Source of the DNA: Chondrinema litorale
GTDB lineage: Bacteria; Bacteroidota; Bacteroidia; Cytophagales; Flammeovirgaceae
DNA: 64,000 bases
Direction of reading: 5' to 3'
NCBI RefSeq assembly: GCF_026250525.1
Contig: NZ_CP111061.1
Location: 57,000-120,999 of the forward strand
In this document: piece by piece, positions 1 through 7,648 of the stretch
Numbering within the stretch: position 1 is the first letter of the stretch
Layout of the letters: the number at the start of each line of letters is the position of its first letter
The notes under the pieces: generated by a model
The model's database searches: none
What the model was told of the DNA's origin: nothing
The model's input: only the letters and a program-made list of their open reading frames with translations
Made by a program: the position numbers and the translations under genes

Positions 1-2
1 AA

Positions 3-920
3 GTACCAGATAACTTAGCAGAAAATACCATTCTGGTAAGAACACCTATCGAAAATATTATCACGCTTTCTTCTACACACATAGGTTTAATTGCACTTTT
101 AAATGAAGAAGAAAAAATTACTGGGCATAGTAATCTTGGATTTGTAAGTAACCAACTTGTACGTAATAATATTGAAGCAGGTAAAGTAATTGAAGTTGGC
201 GATCCGCAAAATCTAAATATAGAATTTCTTGTTGATAATAAGCCAGAATTATTAATGGTTTCTGGTTTCGAGAAAATACACGACAATTTTAAACTGGCAG
301 AAAAAGCAGATATTCCAATTGCATATAATATAGAGTGGATGGAAACTTCGCCACTTGCACGTGCAGAATGGATTAAGTTTATCGCTGCATTTTTTAATAA
401 ATCTGCTATGGCAGATAGTGTTTTCAATGAGATAGAAACACAATACTTGGCAGCTAAAAAATTGGGTAATTCTGCATTAACCCAACCAAAGGTAATGGTG
501 GGCAGTAAATTTAATGGCACATGGTTTATGCCGGGAGGCAAAAGCTATATGGCTTCTTTTTTAAAAGATGCAGGAGCAGATTATTACTGGCAAAATGATA
601 CTACCAGAGGTAGCCTACCACTCAGTTTCGAAGAGGTGTTGGATAAAAATTTAGATGCAGATATCTGGCTGAATCCGGGAGCTGCTTCAACAATTTCTGA
701 TATTTTAAAACAGGATGCAAGGTATGAGAAATTTGCTCCTTTAGCACAAGAAAATATTTACAACAATATAAATAAAGTAACTCCACTTGGAGGAAACGAT
801 TATTGGGAATCTGGTATGGCTAACCCTCATTTAATTTTGAAGGATATTATAAAAATACTCCATCCAGAATTATTACCGGAGTATAAGTTGGTCTATTACA
901 AAAAACTAACAAAAGGATGA
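3..920 (+). CDS. btuF: ABC transporter substrate-binding protein, BtuF-like (5' end outside window)
   Basis: This is the periplasmic binding component of a corrinoid or iron-chelate importer. The reading frame is open from the first codon at position 3, so the gene begins upstream of the window; an ATG at 255 is internal. The visible part (305 residues) has the alternating fold expected of the TroA/BtuF class (PF01497): a lobe with TPIENIITLSSTHIG near the left edge, a long connecting helix around the segment AEWIKFIAAFFNKSAMADSV, and a second lobe with KVMVGSKFNGTWFMPGG. It overlaps the following permease gene by ATGA, so the two are translationally coupled. Corrinoid rather than siderophore specificity is inferred from the nearby cob genes. 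The signal peptide is not visible. Confidence 0.85.
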   Translation, partial: VPDNLAENTILVRTPIENIITLSSTHIGLIALLNEEEKITGHSNLGFVSNQLVRNNIEAGKVIEVGDPQNLNIEFLVDNKPELLMVSGFEKIHDNFKLAEKADIPIAYNIEWMETSPLARAEWIKFIAAFFNKSAMADSVFNEIETQYLAAKKLGNSALTQPKVMVGSKFNGTWFMPGGKSYMASFLKDAGADYYWQNDTTRGSLPLSFEEVLDKNLDADIWLNPGAASTISDILKQDARYEKFAPLAQENIYNNINKVTPLGGNDYWESGMANPHLILKDIIKILHPELLPEYKLVYYKKLTKG

Positions 921-2080
921 ACTCAATCGCAACTATAAATAAATTACCTGAAAACGAAGTCTCGACCGCTCATGCTGCGCAATCGGTTGGGGCTTCGTTG
1001 AATGGTAAATCTCATCCTACTAAAAAGCGATTTAACAATAGCTTTTTGCCAGATAATCGCACTAGGTATGTTGGGTTTTATCTGATTATGGCAGGGTTAG
1101 TAGTCTTCTTTTTCTTGCTAGACATTATGTATGGCACTGTAAGTATTCCCCTGAAAGAAGTAATTCACTCTCTTACTGGAGATACAGTTCAAAAAGAAAG
1201 TTGGGATTTTATTATTCAGGAATTTAGGTTGCCCAAAGCTTTAACGGCTATTATTGCCGGAGCAGGTTTAGCACTCTCTGGTCTGCTAATGCAAACACTT
1301 TTTAAAAATCCCCTCGCAGGACCATTTGTGTTGGGAATTAGCAATGGTGCAAGCTTAGGCGTAGCTATTTTGGTAATGGCAGGAGGTGTATTAGTTCAAC
1401 CTTTATTAAACATGGGAGAATGGGGCTTAGTATTGGCCGCCATATCTGGCTCAGCTTTGGTGTTGCTTTTGGTGTTAGTGGTATCAGTAAAAGTAAAAGA
1501 TAGCATTTCACTTCTAATTGTTGGGATGATGGTAGGCAGTGCTACCGGAGCTGTGGTGAGCGTATTACAATATTTTAGTGATGCAGAACTTATTCAAGCC
1601 TATCTTATCTGGACATTTGGCAGTTTGGCAGGAGTATCTTGGGAACAATTACAGATATTGGGTTTCACTACTTTACTAGGGTTATTACTCGCTTTTTTTG
1701 TACAAAAACAACTGAATACATTTTTACTTGGAGAACAGTATGCTCGCGGTTTGGGTATCTCCATTAAACGATATAGAATAATTGTGATAGTTGCTACCTG
1801 TCTGCTAGCCGGAAGCATTACTGCTTTTTGTGGGCCAGTTGCATTTGTAGGTTTGGCAGTTCCGCACATTGCCAGAGCTACTTTGCAAACCTCTAACCAT
1901 CAGGTATTGATTCCATCGGTAATTTTGATTGGAGCAGTGCTGATGTTGGGTTGCGATATGATTGCCCAATTGCCGGGCAGACAGGATACTTTACCCATCA
2001 ATGCTGTTACAGCTATGTTGGGTTCACCAGTAGTAATTTGGGTTGTAATTAGGTCGAGAACCATGAAATCTTCAATTTGA
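917..2080 (+). CDS. btuC: FecCD/BtuC-family ABC transporter permease
   Basis: Inner-membrane permease subunit that forms the transport channel with the ATPase encoded next. The 387-residue protein has about 50 polar residues before the first membrane helix (about 51-72), a longer leader than usual, followed by roughly nine or ten hydrophobic helices. The family signature is visible as RLPKALTAIIAGAGLALSG followed by QTLFKNPLAGPFVLGISNG, and the late motif FCGPVAFVGLAVPHIAR matches the loop contacting the ATPase. It shares ATGA with the upstream binding-protein gene and runs to within 5 bases of the ATPase gene, giving a three-gene operon. The B12 assignment is from context; FecCD permeases for haem or siderophores look the same. 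Confidence 0.9.
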   Translation: MNSIATINKLPENEVSTAHAAQSVGASLNGKSHPTKKRFNNSFLPDNRTRYVGFYLIMAGLVVFFFLLDIMYGTVSIPLKEVIHSLTGDTVQKESWDFIIQEFRLPKALTAIIAGAGLALSGLLMQTLFKNPLAGPFVLGISNGASLGVAILVMAGGVLVQPLLNMGEWGLVLAAISGSALVLLLVLVVSVKVKDSISLLIVGMMVGSATGAVVSVLQYFSDAELIQAYLIWTFGSLAGVSWEQLQILGFTTLLGLLLAFFVQKQLNTFLLGEQYARGLGISIKRYRIIVIVATCLLAGSITAFCGPVAFVGLAVPHIARATLQTSNHQVLIPSVILIGAVLMLGCDMIAQLPGRQDTLPINAVTAMLGSPVVIWVVIRSRTMKSSI

Positions 2081-2085
2081 ATGAG

Positions 2086-3093
2086 ATGAGCAGTTCAAAA
2101 GAAAAGATATTACAAACTAAAAACCTGAGCATTGGCTATCAGGAAAAAATACTGCTTTCTAGTCTTAATCTAGAGCTGGAACGCGGTGAACTTACTTGTT
2201 TGCTAGGTCCTAATGGTACTGGAAAGTCTACTTTATTACATACACTCACGAGCATGCTCAAACCTGTTTCGGGTGAAGTGTATATTCAGGGTAAATTACT
2301 AGAAAAACAAAATCCGGCTGAGTTGGCTCATCTTATAGGAATTGTATTGTCTCAGAAACTTTCACCGGTTAACTTGAGTGTTTATGACATAGTCGCTTTG
2401 GGCAGAACACCTTATACCAATTGGTTGGGGCATCTTTCAGATAAAGATAAAGAAGCTATTTACATGGCTATGGAATTGGTAGAAGTTACAAAGTTTGCTG
2501 GTAGAAGCATTAATAAACTTAGCGATGGAGAAAGACAAAGAGTGATGATCGCCAAAGCTTTAGCGCAAGATACACCACTGGTTGTATTAGATGAGCCTAC
2601 TGCCCACTTGGATGTAAATAACCGTGTTTCGCTCATTTCGCTTTTAAAGGAATTAGCCAGAGAAACAAACAAAGCCATCTTACTTTCTACACATGAACTT
2701 GAAATGGCAATTCAACTAGCAGATTCTGTTTGGCTTATTACCAACAATCAAGAACTAAAGAGTGGCTCGCCAGAAGATTTGGTATTAACCGGAATTATGG
2801 CCGATACATTTAAAGGAAAAAGTATTGCTTTTGATATGCATTCAGGTGCTTTCAAAATTTTACATAAAACAAATAAAACAGTAAACCTCCGTAGCAATGG
2901 CATACCGGGTTACTGGACTAAACATGCATTGGAAAAAGAAGGCTTTCAAATTACTGATGAAGCAAATGCAGCCATCAGTATTTCTATGAATGAAGAATTG
3001 CCTTACAGTTGGAAAGTGCAACATAATCAATCTGAAGTGGAGGTAAACTGTATTTCAGATTTAAAAAAGACATTGCGTTCGGCAACCAGATAA
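2086..3093 (+). CDS. btuD: ABC transporter ATP-binding protein, BtuD/FecE type
   Basis: Cytoplasmic ATPase powering the importer. Walker A is GPNGTGKST (about residues 41-49), followed by a Q-loop region VLSQKLSPVNLSV, the signature LSDGERQRV, Walker B VVLDEP and the switch histidine in STHELE. After the ABC domain, about 85 residues continue with no motif I recognise; such C-terminal extensions are common in Bacteroidota members of this family. I place the start at the ATG at 2086; a TTG at 2077 overlapping the permease stop would add three residues. It ends the btuF-btuC-btuD operon and is followed by 229 bases without a gene. Confidence 0.92.
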   Translation: MSSSKEKILQTKNLSIGYQEKILLSSLNLELERGELTCLLGPNGTGKSTLLHTLTSMLKPVSGEVYIQGKLLEKQNPAELAHLIGIVLSQKLSPVNLSVYDIVALGRTPYTNWLGHLSDKDKEAIYMAMELVEVTKFAGRSINKLSDGERQRVMIAKALAQDTPLVVLDEPTAHLDVNNRVSLISLLKELARETNKAILLSTHELEMAIQLADSVWLITNNQELKSGSPEDLVLTGIMADTFKGKSIAFDMHSGAFKILHKTNKTVNLRSNGIPGYWTKHALEKEGFQITDEANAAISISMNEELPYSWKVQHNQSEVEVNCISDLKKTLRSATR

Positions 3094-3322
3094 TACATGG
3101 CAAAAATAAAAAAGGTTGCTCTTTTTTAACCGGTTTTGAGTTGACCGGATTAGTCAGGGAATTGTTAATTAACTTTTTCCTGACTTTTAAAATTTTAAAA
3201 ATACAAGGCTTCTTTTTGTCTAAAACAGACATCGAGTTTAGTCATGTAATTGTATTGCTAAATATTAGAAATTGTTTTTAGAGTGGAAAGACTCCATTGA
3301 GTTTTCCTCCAATTAAGAAAGT

Positions 3323-4261
3323 ATGACAAAACAGGTTTTTCCATTTTCAGCCATTGTAGGCCAAGAGGATTTTAAACTGGCTCTAATTCTTTGCATTATA
3401 GACCCAACTATTGGTGGAGTATTGGCACTTGGCGATAAAGGAACTGGTAAAACTACCTTGGTTCGCTCTTTAAGTAATCTACTTTCTGATGATAAACAGC
3501 AGTTTCCTTTTATCAATCTACCATTAGGAGCCTCTGAAGATAGAGTTTTAGGAAATGTTGATCTGGAAAAGCTGATAAACGATAAAAAACAGGTGATTCA
3601 GAAAGGTTTGCTAGCTCAAGCAAATCAAGGGATTTTATATATAGATGAGATTAATCTATTGAATGATTATTTAATGGATACCTTGCTCGATGCGGCGGCA
3701 ACGGGAAGTTACTTTTTAGAACGAGAAGGAATCTCGACCACTTTTGATAGTAGGTTTTGCTTAGTTGGTACCATGAACCCCGAAGAAGGCGAACTTAGAC
3801 CACAACTAAAAGATAGATTTGGGTTGAGCGTGCAAATTTCTACGCCGCAGGATAAAGAAATGAGAAAAGCTATCATTAAAAACCGACTCGCTTTTGATAC
3901 CAACCCAACTACATTTATTGCAAAATATCAGGAACAGGAAGAAGCGCTCAAAAAAGAGATTTTCAGTGCAAAATCAGCATTATTCGCTGTTGAACTGAAT
4001 GATGAGGTTATATCAAAAGCCGCAGATTTGGCCTTAGATAATGCAGTGGAAGGCATGCGCGCAGATATTCTGCTAATTAAAGCAGCCAGAGCATATGCTT
4101 CTTTCCAAAAAAGAAATACAGTTACAGAGGCTGACTTAGAAAAAATGGCTCCGCTAGTACTTGAACATCGAAGCAATAAAAAGCCAAGTGGACAGCAGAA
4201 AAACCAAAATCAGTCTCCTGAAAAAAAAAAGATCGTGATGAATCAGTTTCTGAAAACTTAG
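3323..4261 (+). CDS. chlI: Magnesium/cobalt chelatase AAA+ subunit, zero-frame (ChlI-like) product
   Basis: AAA+ ATPase of the ChlI/BchI family, expected to energise insertion of a metal into a tetrapyrrole; near cob genes cobalt is the likely metal. The 312-residue zero-frame product has Walker A GDKGTGKTT (37-45), Walker B GILYIDEINLL, the sensor region LVGTMNPEEGELRPQLKDRFG, and a C-terminal lid ending in a Gln/Asn/Lys-rich tail. A run of ten A (4221-4230) gives the slippery heptamer A_AAA_AAG at 4225-4231 in this frame; the zero frame then reads 10 more codons and stops at 4259-4261. The -1 frame continues openly into the VWA domain annotated next, so this looks like one gene yielding a small and a long subunit. 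A sequencing error in the A-run is the alternative. Confidence 0.85.
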   Translation: MTKQVFPFSAIVGQEDFKLALILCIIDPTIGGVLALGDKGTGKTTLVRSLSNLLSDDKQQFPFINLPLGASEDRVLGNVDLEKLINDKKQVIQKGLLAQANQGILYIDEINLLNDYLMDTLLDAAATGSYFLEREGISTTFDSRFCLVGTMNPEEGELRPQLKDRFGLSVQISTPQDKEMRKAIIKNRLAFDTNPTTFIAKYQEQEEALKKEIFSAKSALFAVELNDEVISKAADLALDNAVEGMRADILLIKAARAYASFQKRNTVTEADLEKMAPLVLEHRSNKKPSGQQKNQNQSPEKKKIVMNQFLKT

Positions 4262-5013
4262 AAACTAAAGAGAACTATTCTGAGCAAGTATTCAACCCAG
4301 TAATTACTAAATCTCAACTCAGCTTAAAAACTGAAAATGGTAAAGATGCTAAAAGAGGAATCCCGATAAAGGCAAAACCCAAAAATAAGTTGCTTTTAAA
4401 AGGGAATGATTTTGCAGCAAAAACACCTGATATTAAAGCTTCTGTAAAGCATTTTTTAGTGCATAACCGATTTGAGCAACAATTTAAAGCCACTTGCAAC
4501 CAAAAAGATTTGTTGATTGTATTTCTGGTAGATTCCAGTGCATCTATGGCAAAGCAAAAAATTATCTCTTATGTAAAGGGGTTGATACAAAAAACATTGG
4601 AGCAACAAACCAGACATAAACCAACTTTTGCATTGATAGCCTTGCTTCAGGGCGATGCAACGGTGATTTCTACCCCTACAAAAAACAAAAAGGAAATTAT
4701 TGAGCAGTTGCAAATACTCAAAACCGGAGGCAAAACCAATATGGCTGCAGGAATAACTAAGACTTATCACCTAGTTAAACAGGCTAGCTCTTTGCAAAAA
4801 TTCAAGATGTTTATACTTACTGATGGCAAAATAAACCAAGGAAAAACAAAGCAACCTTTTGAGGAAGCGATTCTTACCTACAAAAAATTGCTAAAAGTTG
4901 CTGGAAGTTCACAAACAGAAGTGATTGATACAGACCAAAGCTTTGTCCAGTTTGGTTTAGCAGAGAAGTTTGCGAAAGGTATTGGGGCTAGATACAGCAA
5001 ACTTCAGAATTAA
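4222..5013 (+). CDS. chlD: ChlD-type VWA domain, -1 frame continuation of the chelatase gene
   Basis: This is the second half of a ChlD-like medium subunit: a charged linker followed by a von Willebrand A domain. The frame has a stop at 4219-4221 and is then open from 4222. There is no good start codon: the first candidate is a TTG at 4390, inside the linker, which argues for expression by frameshifting from the upstream AAA+ frame. After the A-run it reads KKKDRDESVSENLETKEN, an acidic linker typical between ChlD domains, then the MIDAS motif DSSAS in VFLVDSSASMAKQK, and FILTDGKIN later. Joined to the upstream frame the product would be about 563 residues. It ends 7 bases before the convergent cobC-like gene. 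Confidence 0.8.
   Translation, partial: KKKDRDESVSENLETKENYSEQVFNPVITKSQLSLKTENGKDAKRGIPIKAKPKNKLLLKGNDFAAKTPDIKASVKHFLVHNRFEQQFKATCNQKDLLIVFLVDSSASMAKQKIISYVKGLIQKTLEQQTRHKPTFALIALLQGDATVISTPTKNKKEIIEQLQILKTGGKTNMAAGITKTYHLVKQASSLQKFKMFILTDGKINQGKTKQPFEEAILTYKKLLKVAGSSQTEVIDTDQSFVQFGLAEKFAKGIGARYSKLQN
4225..4266 (+). promoter_or_regulatory. Putative -1 programmed frameshift signal in chlI/chlD
   Basis: Positions 4225-4231 read A_AAA_AAG in the zero frame, the same heptamer used by E. coli dnaX. Thirteen bases further on, AGTTTCT (4245-4251) can pair perfectly with AGAAACT (4260-4266) around an 8-base loop, making a 7-bp hairpin that spans the zero-frame stop codon. The spacer is longer than the usual 5-9 bases, and I see no clear upstream Shine-Dalgarno-like stimulator, so the strength of the signal is uncertain. 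Confidence 0.6.
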
Positions 5014-5020
5014 AATCAAT

Positions 5021-5602
5021 CTACTTTTTTCGAATAAGGTAATTGTCAGTTCTGTTGGATGAGAGGTTGAAAACCATTGTTTCGCCGAAGGCTACTGGAA
5101 TTTTAAAGATGTTTTCTAAAGGAACTTCCAATAAATAAGCCCAAGTGCATCTAATAAATCCTGCATGGCTTACCAGCAAAACTTTTTGGTAATTTTGTTG
5201 GCTTAACTCATCCAAAAAACTTTTGCATCGCAGAAACAGGTCATTCAAGTTCTCACCGGAAGGTGTGTTGATGTTTACAAAATCTTCCATCCAAGCATAA
5301 AATATCTTTTGATCCATCTCTGTCCATTTTTTGCCTTCCCATTCTCCAAAATACAATTCCTTTAACCTGTCATCCATTTTCAATGGAATATCCTGATTCT
5401 CAAAATTTGAATGCACAGACTCAGCTAATTGCACACAACGCTTCATTGGGCTGCAAAAAACCATATCAAAATCTTGTGGCAAACTCGCTTGGTAAGCTTC
5501 AGCTTCTTCCTGAAAACTCTCTGCGAGTGGCACATCTGTTTGCCCGTAATAGGTGCCTTTTTCTACTGCAACACTTGTATGTCTGATTAAATGAACTTCC
5601 AT
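5021..5602 (-). CDS. cobC: Alpha-ribazole phosphatase, CobC-like histidine phosphatase
   Basis: Histidine-phosphatase superfamily enzyme likely to remove phosphate from alpha-ribazole-5'-phosphate or adenosylcobalamin-5'-phosphate at the end of cobalamin assembly. The N-terminus LIRHTSV carries the catalytic His8 in an RHT variant of the usual RHG, followed by GTYYGQTDVPL, which is characteristic of the CobC branch; the second conserved histidine is in VSHAGFIRC. Its 193 residues are normal for the family. The start overlaps the end of cobS by 16 bases, so it is the last gene of the cobT-cobS-cobC operon. A generic phosphoglycerate-mutase-like phosphatase is the alternative, but context favours CobC. 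Confidence 0.88.
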   Translation of the reverse strand: MEVHLIRHTSVAVEKGTYYGQTDVPLAESFQEEAEAYQASLPQDFDMVFCSPMKRCVQLAESVHSNFENQDIPLKMDDRLKELYFGEWEGKKWTEMDQKIFYAWMEDFVNINTPSGENLNDLFLRCKSFLDELSQQNYQKVLLVSHAGFIRCTWAYLLEVPLENIFKIPVAFGETMVFNLSSNRTDNYLIRKK

Positions 5603-6363
5603 ATTCCCAAAATTGATAAATAAAAAACTACTTCACTTACTTGTTGGGTAGCACCTAAACAATCGCCTGTATAACCTCCAATAAACTTGTTAAAAAAGTA
5701 ACCCAGATAAATTTTAGGCAAATAGGCTATCGGAAAGGCCAATAAATACCACCAGTTTATTGATAAAAACAAAGGCAAAATAGCGATAACAAAACTGTAA
5801 AACATCTCTGCAAAAGAGAGTTTGTTATTGGCTATTGGTTTAGACTTGCTCTTATCTATGTCTTGCACGTATTCGTGAGAATGCACAAAAGTGGATGCCA
5901 CAAAACGACTGCAGGTATGCCCGTTTAGTATTGCCCAGCAAGTTAGCCAGATATCGAGTTGAGCGATTTCTATCAAAGCAAAAATCTTTATTAGAACAAT
6001 CAAGAAAATACCAATTGCTCCAAAAGCTCCTACCCTGCTATCTTTCATAATTCTTAGAATCTGCTCTTTGGTCCAGCCACCGCCAAAGGCATCGCAAATA
6101 TCTGCAAAGCCATCTTCGTGGAAAGCCCCTGTTACCCAAACTCCTGCAATTACAGAAAGCAGAACTGAGACTGTTATAGGCAAAATGTAGGAAAAAGCCA
6201 GTAAAACCGACGCAGCAATCCCCCCTACAACCCAACCGATTAGGGGGAAATACTTGCGCGATTTATTGAGGTACTCCTCTTTATAGTCCGGAAAAGTAGG
6301 ACAAGGAATACGGGTAAAAAACATTAATGCAGTAAAAAAATAGCGTATCTCTTTTCTAATCAT
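5587..6363 (-). CDS. cobS: Adenosylcobinamide-GDP ribazoletransferase
   Basis: Integral membrane cobalamin synthase that joins adenosylcobinamide-GDP to alpha-ribazole (phosphate). The 258-residue protein starts with the family pattern FFTALMFFTRIPCP, has the conserved acidic motif FHEDGFADICDAFGGG (81-96) that binds metal and substrate, and RVGAFGAIG shortly after, with several hydrophobic helices throughout. It lies 8 bases downstream of cobT and overlaps cobC, so expression is coupled. The motif set is highly specific, and I am confident of the family. Confidence 0.95.
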   Translation of the reverse strand: MIRKEIRYFFTALMFFTRIPCPTFPDYKEEYLNKSRKYFPLIGWVVGGIAASVLLAFSYILPITVSVLLSVIAGVWVTGAFHEDGFADICDAFGGGWTKEQILRIMKDSRVGAFGAIGIFLIVLIKIFALIEIAQLDIWLTCWAILNGHTCSRFVASTFVHSHEYVQDIDKSKSKPIANNKLSFAEMFYSFVIAILPLFLSINWWYLLAFPIAYLPKIYLGYFFNKFIGGYTGDCLGATQQVSEVVFYLSILGIWKFI

Positions 6364-6371
6364 CCCGATTT

Positions 6372-7379
6372 TTATTTGTTCGATACACCTGCACTTTCGA
6401 AGCTTGCCATATCATTTAAAAATGTAACTGCACTTTTAATAATCGGATAAGCTACCGCACAACCAGTTCCTTCTCCCAATCGCATTTTGAGATTGAGTAT
6501 AGGCTCTGCTCCGAAATGATTCAGCATGGCAGCATGGGCATTTTCGTCTGATACATGGCAGAAAACAGCATTGTTTATAATCTCTGGTTTTATCTTCGAA
6601 GCAACTAAGAAGGCACTGCTAGCAATAAAACCATCTACCATAATAATCATGTTTTTTTCGAATGCTCTGAGCATCGCTCCACACATTTGAGCAATTTCAA
6701 AGCCCCCGAAGGTTTCTAACACAGCACGAGGTTCTTTTACATAAGCAAACTTTTTCTTTACCTCACTGAGTGTGGCAATTTTCTGCTGCAATTGTAAATC
6801 GTTTAGCCCTGTTCCTCTACCCACACAGTCTTCTATTGGCAAATCGCAAAGCACGCTCATGATTAATGCAGCAGATGAAGTATTGCCAATGCCCATCTCA
6901 CCGAAGCCTACTATGTTACAATTTTCTGCTAAATCTCTGTCTATTACGCCGGCACCATTCGCCAAACATTTTTCTAAATGAGCTGAGCTCATGGCTTTTT
7001 CTTCGAGCAAGTTTTTAGTGCCCTTTGCTACCTTGGCATTAATCAGTTGTGGGTGTTCTGGAAAATCGAAATTTACCCCAGCATCAATTACTTTTAAGTC
7101 AATTCCATTCTGTTTTGCAAATACATTTATGGCTGCTCCCCCACCTAAAAAATTCATTACCATTTGGTAAGTTACTTCTTGCGGATAAGCACTTACTCCG
7201 GCTTTTGCTAAACCGTGATCTGCGGCAAATACCATAATCGAAGGCTCAATTAAGGCAGGCGACAAAGTATTTTGTATTTTACCTATTTGAAATGCCAGTT
7301 TCTCAAGCATCCCTAATGCACCTAAAGGCTTGGTTTTCAGGTCTATCTTGTGCTTCAATTCTTCTTCTATCTGTTTCAT
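6372..7379 (-). CDS. cobT: Nicotinate-nucleotide--dimethylbenzimidazole phosphoribosyltransferase
   Basis: Makes alpha-ribazole-5'-phosphate, the activated lower ligand of cobalamin, from dimethylbenzimidazole and nicotinate mononucleotide in the cytoplasm. Its 335 residues show the family segments FAADHGLAKAGVSAYPQEVT, GEMGIGNTSSAALIM and the catalytic glutamate region LGEGTGCAVAYPII near the C-terminus. It is first in the leftward cobT-cobS-cobC operon. The adjacent GTP:adenosylcobinamide kinase gene (cobU) often found with this set is not in the window. I found no recognisable B12 riboswitch in the 269 bases upstream. Confidence 0.95.
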   Translation of the reverse strand: MKQIEEELKHKIDLKTKPLGALGMLEKLAFQIGKIQNTLSPALIEPSIMVFAADHGLAKAGVSAYPQEVTYQMVMNFLGGGAAINVFAKQNGIDLKVIDAGVNFDFPEHPQLINAKVAKGTKNLLEEKAMSSAHLEKCLANGAGVIDRDLAENCNIVGFGEMGIGNTSSAALIMSVLCDLPIEDCVGRGTGLNDLQLQQKIATLSEVKKKFAYVKEPRAVLETFGGFEIAQMCGAMLRAFEKNMIIMVDGFIASSAFLVASKIKPEIINNAVFCHVSDENAHAAMLNHFGAEPILNLKMRLGEGTGCAVAYPIIKSAVTFLNDMASFESAGVSNK

Positions 7380-7648
7380 AGCCTTGTTTTTTTTATCTCA
7401 CAATATTTAAATCTACACTTAAAACAGGTATAAAAAACACTCGTTTAACAGCATTCATTTACCCTGTTTTTTACACTGGCAAATGTAAAAATTCCTGCCT
7501 AAGTAGGCGAAGTTTTTGTGAATTTATGAGCTTTAATTTATAATAAATCTTATCGAGAATATACCACTTTTGGATGATATTATTCTATAGCCTAGTTTAG
7601 GGCATTACTATAAGAAATAACAAATACAAAACGCACAAATAAATAGCT

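Noticed and set aside
3108..3131. Iteron-like core AAAAGGTTGCT between btuD and the chelatase gene
   Set aside because: A single isolated match about 30 kb from the origin in AT-rich DNA; the surrounding GGTT...AACC and A/T runs are equally consistent with a weak hairpin.
7421..7470. AAAACAGG/CCTGTTTT inverted repeat as terminator
   Set aside because: The 34-base loop and position in a divergent promoter region make termination unlikely; could be chance in AT-rich DNA.
7380..7648. Possible cobalamin riboswitch upstream of cobT
   Set aside because: The only B12-box-like string (CACTGGC, near 7475) is not the conserved GCCACTG in either orientation, and I could not fold the expected core around it.
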